Below are positions 43,601 to 52,698 of a stretch of 64,000 nucleotides of DNA, piece after piece. Made by a program: the position numbers and the translations under genes. Each line of letters starts with the position of its first letter. The stretch's first letter is position 1. Source of the DNA: an uncultured Cohaesibacter sp. (GTDB lineage: Bacteria; Pseudomonadota; Alphaproteobacteria; Rhizobiales; Cohaesibacteraceae). A model generated the notes under the pieces. It was not told the origin of the DNA. It was given only the letters and a program-made list of their open reading frames with translations, and did not search any database. The stretch is from the NCBI RefSeq assembly GCF_963677725.1, contig NZ_OY782507.1:2170001-2234000 (forward strand), in the 5' to 3' direction.

Positions 43601-44314
43601 ATGGTGATGAGCAATCTCAAGAATCTCAGTCTGGATGCCAACCAGGAAGACCGGGCCACGGCCATCCGCGATTCCTTGCGCGATGCCATTGTGGACCGCA
43701 GATTGGCACCCGGTGCCAAATTGTCAGAAGCAGAGGTCGGGGCGCTTTATGATGTCAGCCGAACGGTCGCGCGCCATGCTCTGCAAATGCTGACCTTTGA
43801 GGGGTTGGTAACGAGTGAGCGAAACAAAGGCGCTTTTGTATCCAATCCCAGTCCGGAAGAAGCCCGTCAGATTTTCACCTCACGGCGCCTGATCGAGGCA
43901 GGACTGATCGAGGAGGCCGCCAACCGGATGCGACCTGCCGATTATTCCGCCTTTCGTGAGCAGTTGGTCAAGGAAGCAAGCCTGAAGGCCAATCATGGCG
44001 CGCAGGCGCGACGTGAGGAGATCAAGGCGTCGGGCGATTTTCATTTGATGCTGGCAGAGGTGGCGGGCAATGAAATCCTGAAGAAATTCATGGGTGAGTT
44101 GATCGCGCGATCGTCTCTGGTCATTGCCCTTTATGGTCGCACGGGCACGTCAAGCTGCGGCAATGATGATCATTCCGGCATTCTCGATGCCTTGGAAGCC
44201 GGGGACGTCGCGGGTGCGACACAAATGATGCTGCGCCATATCGATCATATCGAGGCGGATCTGGACTTACGCTCAATTGACTCCCTGAGCCTCAAGGAAG
44301 CTTTGTTGCAATAA
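43601..44314 (+). CDS. GntR-family transcriptional regulator, FCD subfamily
   Basis: A 237-residue regulator. The N-terminal winged helix (RDAIVDRRLAPGAKLSEAEVGA, then SRTVARHALQMLTFEGLV) is followed by an all-helical FCD effector domain (from about residue 95) with metal-binding-type residues in FHLMLAEVAGN and the DDHSGILDAL histidine. FCD regulators respond to organic acids and related compounds. It is divergent from the importer/racemase operon, which is the likely target. A second start codon lies at 43607; the ribosome site is weak for both. Confidence 0.9.
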   Translation: MVMSNLKNLSLDANQEDRATAIRDSLRDAIVDRRLAPGAKLSEAEVGALYDVSRTVARHALQMLTFEGLVTSERNKGAFVSNPSPEEARQIFTSRRLIEAGLIEEAANRMRPADYSAFREQLVKEASLKANHGAQARREEIKASGDFHLMLAEVAGNEILKKFMGELIARSSLVIALYGRTGTSSCGNDDHSGILDALEAGDVAGATQMMLRHIDHIEADLDLRSIDSLSLKEALLQ

Positions 44315-44351
44315 GCCCCCTGCCCTTTTATTGCGAAATCAAGACACAAAA

Positions 44352-44373
44352 AACCCCGGTCAAGACCGGGGTT
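44352..44373. terminator. Bidirectional terminator between gntR and the BA14K-like gene
   Basis: AACCCCGGT and ACCGGGGTT form a nine-base-pair stem with a four-base loop, flanked by A-rich sequence on the left and T-rich on the right, so it can serve both converging genes. Confidence 0.8.
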
Positions 44374-44400
44374 TTCGCGTTTCAGCTCAGCGCGTCCTCT

Positions 44401-44748
44401 TTACAGACGGCAGCGACGGCGTGGGCCGTTATACGGCTGATAGGTACAATTCTGTGGCCAGAAGCTTCTGTAACGCGCCGAACAAGCTCTATAGTTACAG
44501 CCACGTGGGGCCGGACGATAATAACGTGGGGCCGGACGATAGCGTGGACGGTAACGCGGACGATAGTAGCGTGGGGCCGGGCGGTAGCGCGGACGATAAC
44601 GCGGACGATAGGGTCGATACCGCCTCTGGGCTTGTGCCTCTGACACGGCAGATACGCTCAGCGAGGTTCCGGGAACTTTCAATGGCAAACCGACAATGCC
44701 AACCGACAAGGCAAGCAAAACGGACATAACAAATTGTTTGATTTTCAT
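44401..44748 (-). CDS. BA14K-like secreted peptide with Tyr-Arg-Pro repeats
   Basis: A 115-residue secreted protein. The signal peptide (MKIKQFVMSVLLAL) ends near SEAQA-Q. Residues about 42-82 are repeats of the YRPRYRP and APRYYRP type. The C-terminus CNYRACSARYRSF to TYQPYNGPRR is a BA14K-like cysteine motif. The repeat region is strongly basic and aromatic. A paralogue lies 300 bp upstream in the same direction. Such small proteins of Hyphomicrobiales are immunoreactive or cell-surface, with no settled function. GAGGAAG precedes the ATG. Confidence 0.8.
   Translation of the reverse strand: MKIKQFVMSVLLALSVGIVGLPLKVPGTSLSVSAVSEAQAQRRYRPYRPRYRPRYRPAPRYYRPRYRPRYRPAPRYYRPAPRGCNYRACSARYRSFWPQNCTYQPYNGPRRRCRL
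44505..44630 (-). repeat. Short degenerate tandem repeats encoding Tyr-Arg-Pro motifs
   Basis: Overlapping copies of units such as CGGACGATA and GTGGGGCCGG recur through this stretch inside the BA14K-like gene and encode the YRPRYRP array. Variation in copy number between strains would be expected. Confidence 0.85.
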
Positions 44749-44976
44749 AACACTTCCTCTGACGTCTTAAGCATGGGACGAAAAAATTGGATGGTGCCTT
44801 TGTAATATTACCTATAGCAACACATTACCAAAAATTCATCTTCACAACAATCAACAATTTCCGTCACGCCAGAAAAGCTGGCGCGCGTTATTGGTTTTGT
44901 TCGTTGGGTTGCTTGCGATGGGTCGTCAGAGCCAGCGGCGAATAGAGGGACAGATGGCCAAATCTGCCAATGAAAA

Positions 44977-44996
44977 ACCCCGGCATAAACCGGGGT
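44977..44996 (-). terminator. Intrinsic terminator of the second BA14K-like gene
   Basis: On the minus strand ACCCCGG and CCGGGGT pair around a six-base loop and are followed by TTTTTC, 30 bases past the stop codon. Confidence 0.8.
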
Positions 44997-45025
44997 CCTT
45001 CGTCTCAAAAAGGGATGTTGTTGCC

Positions 45026-45451
45026 TTATAGGCGGCAATAGCGCCGTGGGCCATTGTAAGGCTGGTACGTGCAGCTTCCCGGATCAAAGCTTCTGTAGCG
45101 AGAGGAGCAAGCCCGATAGTTGCAATAGCCGCGAGGCGCGGGGGCGCGTCGGCTATAGACGGGGCGTCTTTGTCTTGCTGCGTTGGCTGCGATGGCCCCG
45201 GCAGCCAGACCGATGATCGCGCCAGCGGCAAGAGCGCCACCGACATTGCGGCGTCCATTATATCGACGAGCAGGAGCCCGGCGATAAGGCCGACGATAAC
45301 CTCGGCGAACAGGTCGGCGAACGTATCTTTGGGCCTGAGCTTCGGATACGCCGTAAAGGCTGTTTGATACGCCAGGAACCTTGAGCGGCAACCCACCAAA
45401 GCTCACCCCGATGGCGAGCATGGCTGTCAACATAGCGTGTGTGAGCTTCAT
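45026..45451 (-). CDS. BA14K-like secreted protein with glycine-zipper-like segment
   Basis: A 141-residue secreted protein with a signal peptide ending near SEAQA-Q. An Arg/Tyr-rich stretch (RRPVRRGYRRPYRRAPARR) is followed by a hydrophobic Gly/Ala segment (GGALAAGAIIGLAAGAIAA, about residues 75-93) that could insert in membrane. The C-terminal motif CNYRACSSRYRSFDPGS to TYQPYNGPRRYC is nearly identical to the neighbouring gene. The ATG at 45451 has AAGGAA five bases upstream; the frame is open to 45520 but that part is not signal-like. It is a paralogue of 44401-44748 with a different middle. Confidence 0.82.
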   Translation of the reverse strand: MKLTHAMLTAMLAIGVSFGGLPLKVPGVSNSLYGVSEAQAQRYVRRPVRRGYRRPYRRAPARRYNGRRNVGGALAAGAIIGLAAGAIAANAARQRRPVYSRRAPAPRGYCNYRACSSRYRSFDPGSCTYQPYNGPRRYCRL

Positions 45452-45758
45452 AACAATTCCTTCCCGAAATGTGAGACTTAATACAATTATTTTTATTGGG
45501 ATTATTACTCTATATCCCAAAGCTTATCGAATGAGGCAGTTTTCCGCAATTGTTAAATCGTATTCGTGCAATTGACCCTATTCCCAACCGAAGCTGAGAA
45601 CGACATCAGCCTCGGTCCGCCAAAGGCCAAAACCGGCCATTTTCACCGAAAATTAACCCTGTATGCATCTTCGGTCCGTTTGTGCCATTCGTTAAAACCA
45701 TCTTCAGCGGTTTCCTGCGATTTTGGAATAAATGATAACCGGCGAGTAAGCAGAAATC

Positions 45759-47042
45759 ATGAGCAATCGGATTTTTCGGAAAGAAGCGCTCGAAGCTGCG
45801 GGACAAATCGAGCAAGTTCAAACCTCGATGCGTGTCACCCGATCCTTCACGCGGATTGCCATAGGGGCCGTCGCGTTGGCCATTCTGGTTGCGATTGGCT
45901 GGTCCGCCTTTGTCGACATACCGATCCACGTCAAAGGGCGCGGCCTGCTTGTCCAGAATGGTGGCATATTGGTTACTTCTGCGCCGTCAGCCGCAAGTGG
46001 ATATGTTGCCGAAATCCTGGTGAAGAAAGGCGACATGGTTGAAAAGGGAGCGCCATTGGCGCGCCTTCGATTGACGGATAGGGAAGCCCAGCTCGAAAAG
46101 CAGCAACGCGAGCTTGCCCTCCTCAAACGCAATACCGCCAAAAGTCACCAGCTTCTCAAGTCAGAAACGGCCATACAGCTGGCAACGTCTCGCCAAAGCA
46201 TTGCGGCCCTTGATGAGCGCATCGCATCGCTCACCACGAAGCGAAACTGGCTTGTCGATCGCCGTGAAAAGCTTTCCAACTTGCAGACCAAGGGGGTCGT
46301 CTCTCTTGAGACATTGGCCAATGCGCGGATTGCTGCAGATGCTGCGGAGGATGCCCTCGCCAGCGCGCATGCTGATCACATCCGTCTGCAATCTGATCTC
46401 AAGAAGATCCAGTTCGCTCAGGAACAGAAGATCATGCAGGACACGCTGCAGATAGACCAAATGGAGTCATCGCTTGAGGCCTTCAGGACCGCGCTGGAAC
46501 AGGATGCAGAGATATTGGCCGAGGGCGCAGGCAAGGTCGTCCAACTGAACACCCAGAAAGGCGCGCTAGTGGCCAGCGGGCAGTCCCTGTTTGAAATCAT
46601 GCCGCAAAGTGGCGGTCTGCTGCAGGCCGTCGTTTATGTATCCGAAAAGGACGGCAAGCGCCTCAAAGACAGAAACAAGGCTCTGTTGACACCGGCTAAT
46701 TTGCCGCTTGATGTCCATGCGCAAATGATTGGCAAGGTTGTCGACGTCTCAACCCTGCCGGTGACATCTCAATCACTTAAACACACCATCGGGGATGATA
46801 TCCTTATTGAACGCATCGTCGCAGAGGGGCCCGTGTTCGAGGTCCGGATAGACCTTGATCAGGATGCCCAGACGCAGAATGGCTATCGCTGGACCTCAAG
46901 CAGTGCGGCGAAGCTTCCCATCGATCTTGGCACTCCGCTCAGCGCAAGAGTGACAACAGAAAAGACGCCTTTGCTGGCAATGGCAGTCCCTGCCCTCAAG
47001 CGCTTTTTCGGCGACACACCTGACGATTGGACCGGACGTTGA
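45759..47042 (+). CDS. HlyD-family periplasmic adaptor of an NHLM-type peptide exporter
   Basis: A 427-residue membrane fusion protein. It has one N-terminal transmembrane segment (IGAVALAILVAIGWSAFVD, about residues 34-52), then a biotinyl-lipoyl half-motif (VTSAPSAASGYVAEILVKKGDMVEKG), a long coiled coil (about residues 105-255), and the second half-motif near AEGAGKVVQLNTQKGALVASGQ. It bridges the inner membrane ABC proteins to the outside. The next ABC gene overlaps its stop codon by one base (TGATG), so the three exporter genes form a tight operon. Confidence 0.9.
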   Translation: MSNRIFRKEALEAAGQIEQVQTSMRVTRSFTRIAIGAVALAILVAIGWSAFVDIPIHVKGRGLLVQNGGILVTSAPSAASGYVAEILVKKGDMVEKGAPLARLRLTDREAQLEKQQRELALLKRNTAKSHQLLKSETAIQLATSRQSIAALDERIASLTTKRNWLVDRREKLSNLQTKGVVSLETLANARIAADAAEDALASAHADHIRLQSDLKKIQFAQEQKIMQDTLQIDQMESSLEAFRTALEQDAEILAEGAGKVVQLNTQKGALVASGQSLFEIMPQSGGLLQAVVYVSEKDGKRLKDRNKALLTPANLPLDVHAQMIGKVVDVSTLPVTSQSLKHTIGDDILIERIVAEGPVFEVRIDLDQDAQTQNGYRWTSSSAAKLPIDLGTPLSARVTTEKTPLLAMAVPALKRFFGDTPDDWTGR

Positions 47043-49240
47043 TGTTTGGGTTTGGCAAATCAGGGACACGCGTCGTCCTTCAGATGGAAGCGGCGGAATG
47101 TGGTGCCGCCTGTCTGGTAATGATGCTGAGCACATATGGTCGTGACATCACTCTTGAGGAAGCCCGTGAACGCTGTGGTACGTCAAGGGATGGGGTTGAT
47201 GCCGGATCGATTGCCCGCGCGGCGGCCTCCTATAACATGAAAGTCAAGGCGGTGAGCCTTGAGCCAGAGACGCTGGACAGCGTGCCTTTGCCGGCCATCA
47301 TGCATTGGAATTTCGATCACTTTGTTATTCTCGAAGCGGTGAACGGCAACAAGGCCGTTATTCTTGATCCGGCAACGGGTCGGCGGACCGTTTCTGCCGA
47401 AGAGCTTGACCGCAGCATGACCGGGCTCATTTTAGCGATGGTGCCCGCAGACAACTTTTCGGCAGGTGGCGAGCCTCCAAAGTTGATCCCCACCTTGCTT
47501 GCGCAGGCTAAGGGCTCCTTTGACGGGCTCGCCCTTGTCTTTGCCGCCGGGGTGCTGGGGATCGTGCCGGGCCTCATTCTTTCGGGTGCCGTGCAGACCT
47601 TTGCCGACTATGTCATCGGAGAACAGCGACAGAGTTGGTTATACTTCATTGTGCTGGCTCTCATCGCAACCATCGGCGTACAAGCCATTTTGCGCGGTTT
47701 GCAAGAATGGACGGTCTGTTCGCTGAAATCCAAGATCGGCGTTGCCATTGCGGCCCGCGCTTTAGAGCATGCCCTTTATCTGCCGCTGTCCTTTTTCTCC
47801 CAGCGCAATCCCGGCGAGATTGTCTCGCGGCTGAAAATCGGATCGGAAATCGGTAGCCTCATTGCCGGACCTTTGGCGCAGATCTTTCCCAATATTCTGG
47901 TGGCTGCGGGATATCTTGCGATCATCTTCCTCTATGACGGATTTCTGGGTAGCATGGTGACGGCCATCGCGCTTGGCAACCTTGCGGCCCTGATTTGGCT
48001 GTCCAAGCGACTGGCTGATGCCAACCGTTATCAAAATGTCGTGGATGGCCGGGCCAACGGCATCGCCACTGCCGGTTTCATGGCCTTTGGGTCTTTCCGT
48101 CTCATGGGGCGCGAAGATCTGTTTGCATCCAAATGGCTGTCGGCTGAGGAGGCCTCCCTTGACGCCGAGCAGCGGCTTGGCATGCTCAGAACATTGGCAA
48201 CGCTCGGCCCTTCGGTCACCACGACCCTGATCTCGATTCTTGTGCTGAGCGTTGGTGCATATCGTGCCATTGAGGGTCAACTGGATCTCAGCGCGCTGCT
48301 TGCGCTTCAGGTCCTGGCCGGACTGGTTGCGGCCCCCGTCTCAGCCATTGCCGCCGATTATTGTTCCTTGCAGGAGGCAGCTGGCTCCCTGTTGCGCCTT
48401 GGTGATCTGATGCAGCATCCGGTTGATCCGCTGCTCAAAAACCGATTTGCAAAACTGCCCGCAGCCTTCCGGATGGAGGCAGACTCAGAAACCAACACAG
48501 AGACAGCGGCACCCGGTGTGGACACAGGCATCCTTTGTCTTGAGGGAATGTCTTTTGGTTATGGTAGCCTGCCCGATCTCTTCACGGATATATCCTACAG
48601 GTTCGAGCCGGGCATGATTTCCGGTGTGGTCGGCCGATCCGGTGTTGGCAAATCGACCTTTGCCCGGATTTGCGCTGGCATGCAGGCACCGCGAGAAGGC
48701 AAGGTTCTTTTTGGTGGCCGGGATTTGTGTCATTGGCGCCATGAAGCCCTGCGGCAGCAACTGCTCTATGTTCCCCAGTCCGGGGCCATCTTCACCGGTT
48801 CGGTGCGAGACAATCTGACCATGTGGGACAAGCGCATTGACGATGACCGTATCGAGGAGGCTCTCGACAAGGTTGGCATGCGCGATGCCGTGCACTATTC
48901 GGGCGGCCTTGACCGCATGATATCGAGCCAGCAACCCTCTTTCAGCGGCGGAGAAATCCAGCGTCTGGCCTTGGCCAGAGCCTTGGTGCGCAAGCCTCGT
49001 TTTCTTGTACTCGATGAGGTGACCAGTGCTCTGGATGCTTTGAGCGAAAAACATATCCTGCAAACCCTTCGCGCCAGTCAGGCTTCCGTGCTGATTGTGA
49101 CCCACCGGATTGGAACCATCAATCGGTGTGACCTGCAACTGACCCTCGATGGCAAGAGCGGTCTGTCCGTTCACGCCGTGGCTGACCGTATCGTCGATCA
49201 GCAAGGGCGCATCCGCGATACCGGAAGGGAAGTCGCATGA
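47042..49240 (+). CDS. Peptidase-containing ABC transporter (C39, NHLM type)
   Basis: A 732-residue ABC exporter. The N-terminal C39 double-glycine peptidase has the full triad: Cys20 in ECGAACL, His93 in DHFVIL and Asp109 in LDPATGRR. A six-helix transmembrane domain follows (about residues 165-440), then an ATPase with Walker A GRSGVGKST near residue 530, signature SGGEIQRLALARAL near 634, and Walker B FLVLDEVTSALD near 654. It should cleave double-glycine leaders and export the mature product. The GG-leader protein encoded at 51672 is the obvious substrate. The ATG at 47042 overlaps the upstream stop. Confidence 0.95.
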   Translation: MFGFGKSGTRVVLQMEAAECGAACLVMMLSTYGRDITLEEARERCGTSRDGVDAGSIARAAASYNMKVKAVSLEPETLDSVPLPAIMHWNFDHFVILEAVNGNKAVILDPATGRRTVSAEELDRSMTGLILAMVPADNFSAGGEPPKLIPTLLAQAKGSFDGLALVFAAGVLGIVPGLILSGAVQTFADYVIGEQRQSWLYFIVLALIATIGVQAILRGLQEWTVCSLKSKIGVAIAARALEHALYLPLSFFSQRNPGEIVSRLKIGSEIGSLIAGPLAQIFPNILVAAGYLAIIFLYDGFLGSMVTAIALGNLAALIWLSKRLADANRYQNVVDGRANGIATAGFMAFGSFRLMGREDLFASKWLSAEEASLDAEQRLGMLRTLATLGPSVTTTLISILVLSVGAYRAIEGQLDLSALLALQVLAGLVAAPVSAIAADYCSLQEAAGSLLRLGDLMQHPVDPLLKNRFAKLPAAFRMEADSETNTETAAPGVDTGILCLEGMSFGYGSLPDLFTDISYRFEPGMISGVVGRSGVGKSTFARICAGMQAPREGKVLFGGRDLCHWRHEALRQQLLYVPQSGAIFTGSVRDNLTMWDKRIDDDRIEEALDKVGMRDAVHYSGGLDRMISSQQPSFSGGEIQRLALARALVRKPRFLVLDEVTSALDALSEKHILQTLRASQASVLIVTHRIGTINRCDLQLTLDGKSGLSVHAVADRIVDQQGRIRDTGREVA

Positions 49241-51420
49241 CCGATTTGCACCATGGCACAGAATTTGAAGACTCCGCGCACCGCATCGGCCGGTTTCTTC
49301 AATGGCAGGTTCCGGAATTGTCAACGCCGCGCGTCGCCCTCATCGAAGCACTTCAGCAATTGGCAAAGGGGTGCGATGCCAAATTATCCCCGACCGCCGA
49401 CCTGAAAAGCTCGGAAAGCCGGGATCGCGCCATTCGTCGCTTGTCGCGAGAAGCTGGGGTCCATGCCCGCATGGTGCATCTGAAGGATCAGACGATTGGA
49501 GAGACGCCAATCCCTCTTCTGGCTTTCCGCAAATCCGAAGAAGGTCCGTCAGAACCGGTGCTGCTGCACAGGAGTGGCAAGATCTGGGCCGTCTCGGAGA
49601 TGTCCTGCGATTGGAAGAAGCAAAGCCTGAAACACTTGAATTTGGAGCGTTTTGAAGAGACGGCCTACATGATCCTGCCCTGTTTGCCGGAAGGGCAGAT
49701 ATCAAGAAAAGCCCTTTTAACATTCGGGCTTGGCAGAAGCAGGCGTGACTTGTTTGCTTTTGGCCTGATGACGATGGTCTCTGGTCTCACCATGGCGCTC
49801 ATTCCGCTGGCCAGCGCTCCGCTGCTGGATTTTGTCGTCCCCGAAGGCGATCATGCGCTGCTGTTCAATATTGCGATATTCTTTGTGATTGTCCTGGGCG
49901 TCAATATGTTGACGCGCTTTGCCTCAGGCATCGCCCAATTGCGCATCAACGGCATCAACGGATTTTTGCTCCGGGCCGCAGCCATTGATCGCTCGATCAG
50001 GCTTGCGGACAAGAAGTCAGAATTGGGCCAACCGCTGCCCTCGGCGCCGATTGCGGTGCTGTCGACACGCTCCATAGAAAGCTGGCATAGAGGCGTGTGG
50101 GGCATCGTCATGTCGGTGCTTGCCAGCATTCTCATCGCCCTGCCAAGCATAGTCGTCATTGCTACGACCTCTCTGGCCGGAGGCCTTGCGATTGCAGGCA
50201 TTCTGGCGCTTGTCCTTGGGGTGGGATACGTCATCTCAAAGCGCCGGGTGAAGGCACTGATTGACGGATTGGCGACACCGCAAAGCTGGATGACCCATGC
50301 CTATGAAGGCTTGTCCATGATCGACACGATCCGGTCAACCGCAGCAGAGGGACGCCTGTTCAACAGTTGGACAGATTCCTTTCTGGCGCTGCGCCACAGA
50401 TTTCTGAAGTCCGACCGGATTGGTGTATCCAGCTCGGTCTTGGAAGGCTGCATCGATGGTTTGCTGGTCGTCTCGGCAATCATGGTGCTGGCCATGACCG
50501 GCGGCGTGGCAAATGGCTCTGCGCCTGTCTCGCTTGTCATCGCTGCGGGCAATGTGGCAGGGGCCAGCGTTGCATTGTTGTCGGCCCTGTCCCAGATGCC
50601 GATGCTTGGCATTCAGTATCGCATGATCGAGATGTTGCTCAAGGATACCCCCAAACCCGCCAATGCGGGTCTCGCGCCACCTGACTTTTCTGGCGAGATT
50701 TCCTGTCAGGGCCTCACCTGCCGCCATGGCGGATCGCCTCGGCCAGCCATTGAGAATGTCAGTTTTGACATCAAGGCGGGGGAGCATATCGGCATTACAG
50801 GGCCATCAGGTGCAGGCAAATCGACCTTGATCAAGGCGCTTGTCGGCCTCATTGGCTGCGAAAGCGGATCGGTCCGCTTTGATGGTCTGGATATCGCAAC
50901 CCTTGATCAGCAGGCCGTTCGCCAGCAAATCGGCATTGTTGACCAGAATGGCACTCTGTTTCCCGGTACGTTGTTCGAAAATATTGCCGCCGGTGCACCG
51001 ATCTCAACCGAGCAGGCAATGCGGGCCGTGGCCATGGCGGGCTTGAAAGCTGATGTTGAAGCGCTGCCTTTGGGCCTTAACACCCCGGTGGGTGAAAGCG
51101 AATGTGGTTTTTCGGGCGGGCAGATCCAGCGTTTTCTTCTGGCGCGTGCCTTCGTCAACAAGCCCAGACTTCTCATCTTTGATGAAGCGACCAGCGCGCT
51201 TGATCAGGATCTTCAGGACCATATCGACTGGGCAATTGACGAGATGGATGCCACCGTGATCAGCATCGCTCATCGGCTTGAGACCTTGAAAAACTGTCAC
51301 CGTATTCTGGTTCTCGATCAGGGTCGTTTGATCGAGCAGGGAACCTATCAGGCACTCATCGAGGCTGATGGCCTGTTCTGCAGTCTGATAGAGGCCGAAA
51401 TGGATAACAAGGCCGCGTGA
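49237..51420 (+). CDS. Second ABC exporter protein of the NHLM-type system
   Basis: A 727-residue ABC protein that overlaps the C39 ABC gene by four bases (ATGA). The first 160 residues or so are a soluble domain without the C39 Cys/His/Asp triad. A six-helix membrane domain follows (about residues 165-470), then an intact ATPase (GPSGAGKST near 522, SGGQIQRFLLARAF near 627, LLIFDEATSALD near 647). In NHLM systems a peptidase ABC and a non-peptidase ABC occur side by side and presumably form a heterodimer; this pair fits that scheme. Confidence 0.92.
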   Translation: MTDLHHGTEFEDSAHRIGRFLQWQVPELSTPRVALIEALQQLAKGCDAKLSPTADLKSSESRDRAIRRLSREAGVHARMVHLKDQTIGETPIPLLAFRKSEEGPSEPVLLHRSGKIWAVSEMSCDWKKQSLKHLNLERFEETAYMILPCLPEGQISRKALLTFGLGRSRRDLFAFGLMTMVSGLTMALIPLASAPLLDFVVPEGDHALLFNIAIFFVIVLGVNMLTRFASGIAQLRINGINGFLLRAAAIDRSIRLADKKSELGQPLPSAPIAVLSTRSIESWHRGVWGIVMSVLASILIALPSIVVIATTSLAGGLAIAGILALVLGVGYVISKRRVKALIDGLATPQSWMTHAYEGLSMIDTIRSTAAEGRLFNSWTDSFLALRHRFLKSDRIGVSSSVLEGCIDGLLVVSAIMVLAMTGGVANGSAPVSLVIAAGNVAGASVALLSALSQMPMLGIQYRMIEMLLKDTPKPANAGLAPPDFSGEISCQGLTCRHGGSPRPAIENVSFDIKAGEHIGITGPSGAGKSTLIKALVGLIGCESGSVRFDGLDIATLDQQAVRQQIGIVDQNGTLFPGTLFENIAAGAPISTEQAMRAVAMAGLKADVEALPLGLNTPVGESECGFSGGQIQRFLLARAFVNKPRLLIFDEATSALDQDLQDHIDWAIDEMDATVISIAHRLETLKNCHRILVLDQGRLIEQGTYQALIEADGLFCSLIEAEMDNKAA

Positions 51421-51671
51421 TATTTAAACAGTCTTTTGCAGTTTGAATATAAATCACCTTTTCGAAGGTATAGTTTCAGTTTCATGCAATAATAAGTTGA
51501 CTAAATTTTTGTCACTAAGACTTAATTAAATTATTAAAAATTCATTCACTGTATATCTACATATAACTAATGTAATCACTAAATAATTTAAGCCAATTTC
51601 AATTATTTCAACCTAGGCTGCATCCAATCACCTCCATTATTGGGAATTTTGGGAAACTTGGGAACCGACAA
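51421..51671. promoter_or_regulatory. AT-rich leader upstream of the GG-leader protein gene
   Basis: 251 bp of strongly AT-rich DNA, in contrast to the GC-rich gene that follows. It probably contains a separate promoter for the exported protein. TTGGGAATTTTGGGAAACTT just upstream of the ATG is a direct repeat of TTGGGAA; there is no strong Shine-Dalgarno. No terminator is evident after the ABC gene. Confidence 0.4.
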
Positions 51672-52658
51672 ATGAACAAAAAAATGAATGTGAAATTTGA
51701 TGCATTGGACGAGGTTGTTTCCTCCGATGCTCTGGCTGAAATCTCCGGCGGCGCGCGCGCTTATGCAGACACTGTTGGCGATTTGTCAGATCCCGATTTG
51801 GGGGTGCATGCAGGGGCTTCGGGCCATGTTGGCAATGACACAGCAGGGGCCTCAGGCAGCGTGAGTGCGGGCGACGGCGTTTCCGGCCATGTTGGCCATG
51901 GCAGTGTCTCGGGCTCCGCAGGGGCTGGTGCATCCGCCTCGGGCGAGGCTCACGTTCATGCAGGGCCAGTCGATGCAAGCGCTTCGGGCGAAGCCCATGC
52001 TGGCGCTGGTGTTTCCGGTTCTGCCCATTCCAATTCCAGCGATACCGGCGCATCGGCCAGTGCTGGTGCAAGCGCAGGCGCATCAGGTGATACCAGCGCG
52101 AGCGTCGGCTCGCATGGTGTCAGTGCAGGCGGCACCGCAGGTGGCAGCGTTGAGGCGGGCGCGAGTGCCTCGGGGTCTGGCGATATCCAGCATGGTCATG
52201 GCTCCTACGGGGCTGGCGGCAGTGGTGAAGCCACGGCTGGCGCAGGCGCAGAAGCCCATGGCGGCGGCAGCGGTTCGATCCACGGCGTCGGCTCGGGCAG
52301 CGGGTCAGGCGGGGTCTCCGCCGGCGAAGTTGGCGTTGGTGGCGAGGCGCACGCGGGCGTTTCCCATGGTCATCTGAATTTCGGGCTTGGCGGTGACGTT
52401 GCTGCGGGTCTTGGCTTTGATTTCGATTTCAACATTTCCATCAATATCGCCCCGTTCGAACATGCCTTCAGTTTCCTTGGCCATGAGTTCGGTCATGAAT
52501 TCGGACATGTTGCTTCCGAAGTCGGTCATGATGTCAGCCATGCTGCGCACGAAGTTGGTCATGCTGTCAGCCATGCAGCCCATGAAACCGAGCATGCCGT
52601 TAGCCATGCCGCCCACAAGGTTGGTCATGCCGTCAAGCATATCTTCCACGGCTGGTAA
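51672..52658 (+). CDS. Large double-glycine-leader protein: Gly/Ser/Ala-rich body with His-rich hendecad C-terminus
   Basis: A 328-residue protein. Residues 1-27 form a leader ending DALAEISGG, the C39 cleavage signal. The mature part of 301 residues has no cysteine. Residues 28 to about 235 are low-complexity (short GASGS, SAGAGASASGEAH units rich in Gly, Ser, Ala and His). Residues about 236-268 are hydrophobic (LNFGLGGDVAAGLGFDFDF). From residue 270 the chain has histidine every three or four residues, with four 11-residue repeats (VGHDVSHAAHE, VGHAVSHAAHE, TEHAVSHAAHK, VGHAVKHIFHG) and a final Trp. It is placed directly after the matching exporter. It is far larger than usual bacteriocin precursors. 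I infer a secreted toxin, metal-binding or surface protein; I recognise no named family. Confidence 0.85.
   Translation: MNKKMNVKFDALDEVVSSDALAEISGGARAYADTVGDLSDPDLGVHAGASGHVGNDTAGASGSVSAGDGVSGHVGHGSVSGSAGAGASASGEAHVHAGPVDASASGEAHAGAGVSGSAHSNSSDTGASASAGASAGASGDTSASVGSHGVSAGGTAGGSVEAGASASGSGDIQHGHGSYGAGGSGEATAGAGAEAHGGGSGSIHGVGSGSGSGGVSAGEVGVGGEAHAGVSHGHLNFGLGGDVAAGLGFDFDFNISINIAPFEHAFSFLGHEFGHEFGHVASEVGHDVSHAAHEVGHAVSHAAHETEHAVSHAAHKVGHAVKHIFHGW
52521..52652 (+). repeat. Four tandem 33-bp repeats encoding His-rich 11-residue units
   Basis: Units start at 52521, 52554, 52587 and 52620. Each encodes an 11-mer with His at positions 3, 7 and 10, a spacing that puts the histidines along one face of an alpha helix. 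Confidence 0.9.
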
Positions 52659-52698
52659 GCCCTGCGCATAGCGACAAAATTTCTTTAGGAGTTCCATT

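Noticed and set aside
44505-44630. Short GC-rich repeats considered as CRISPR or a REP array
   Set aside because: They lie in frame within a secreted BA14K-like gene and encode Tyr-Arg-Pro motifs.
51637-52083. Minus-strand Arg/His-rich open frame opposite the GG-leader gene
   Set aside because: It is a composition artefact of the Gly/Ser/Ala-rich gene on the plus strand; no start signal or homology.
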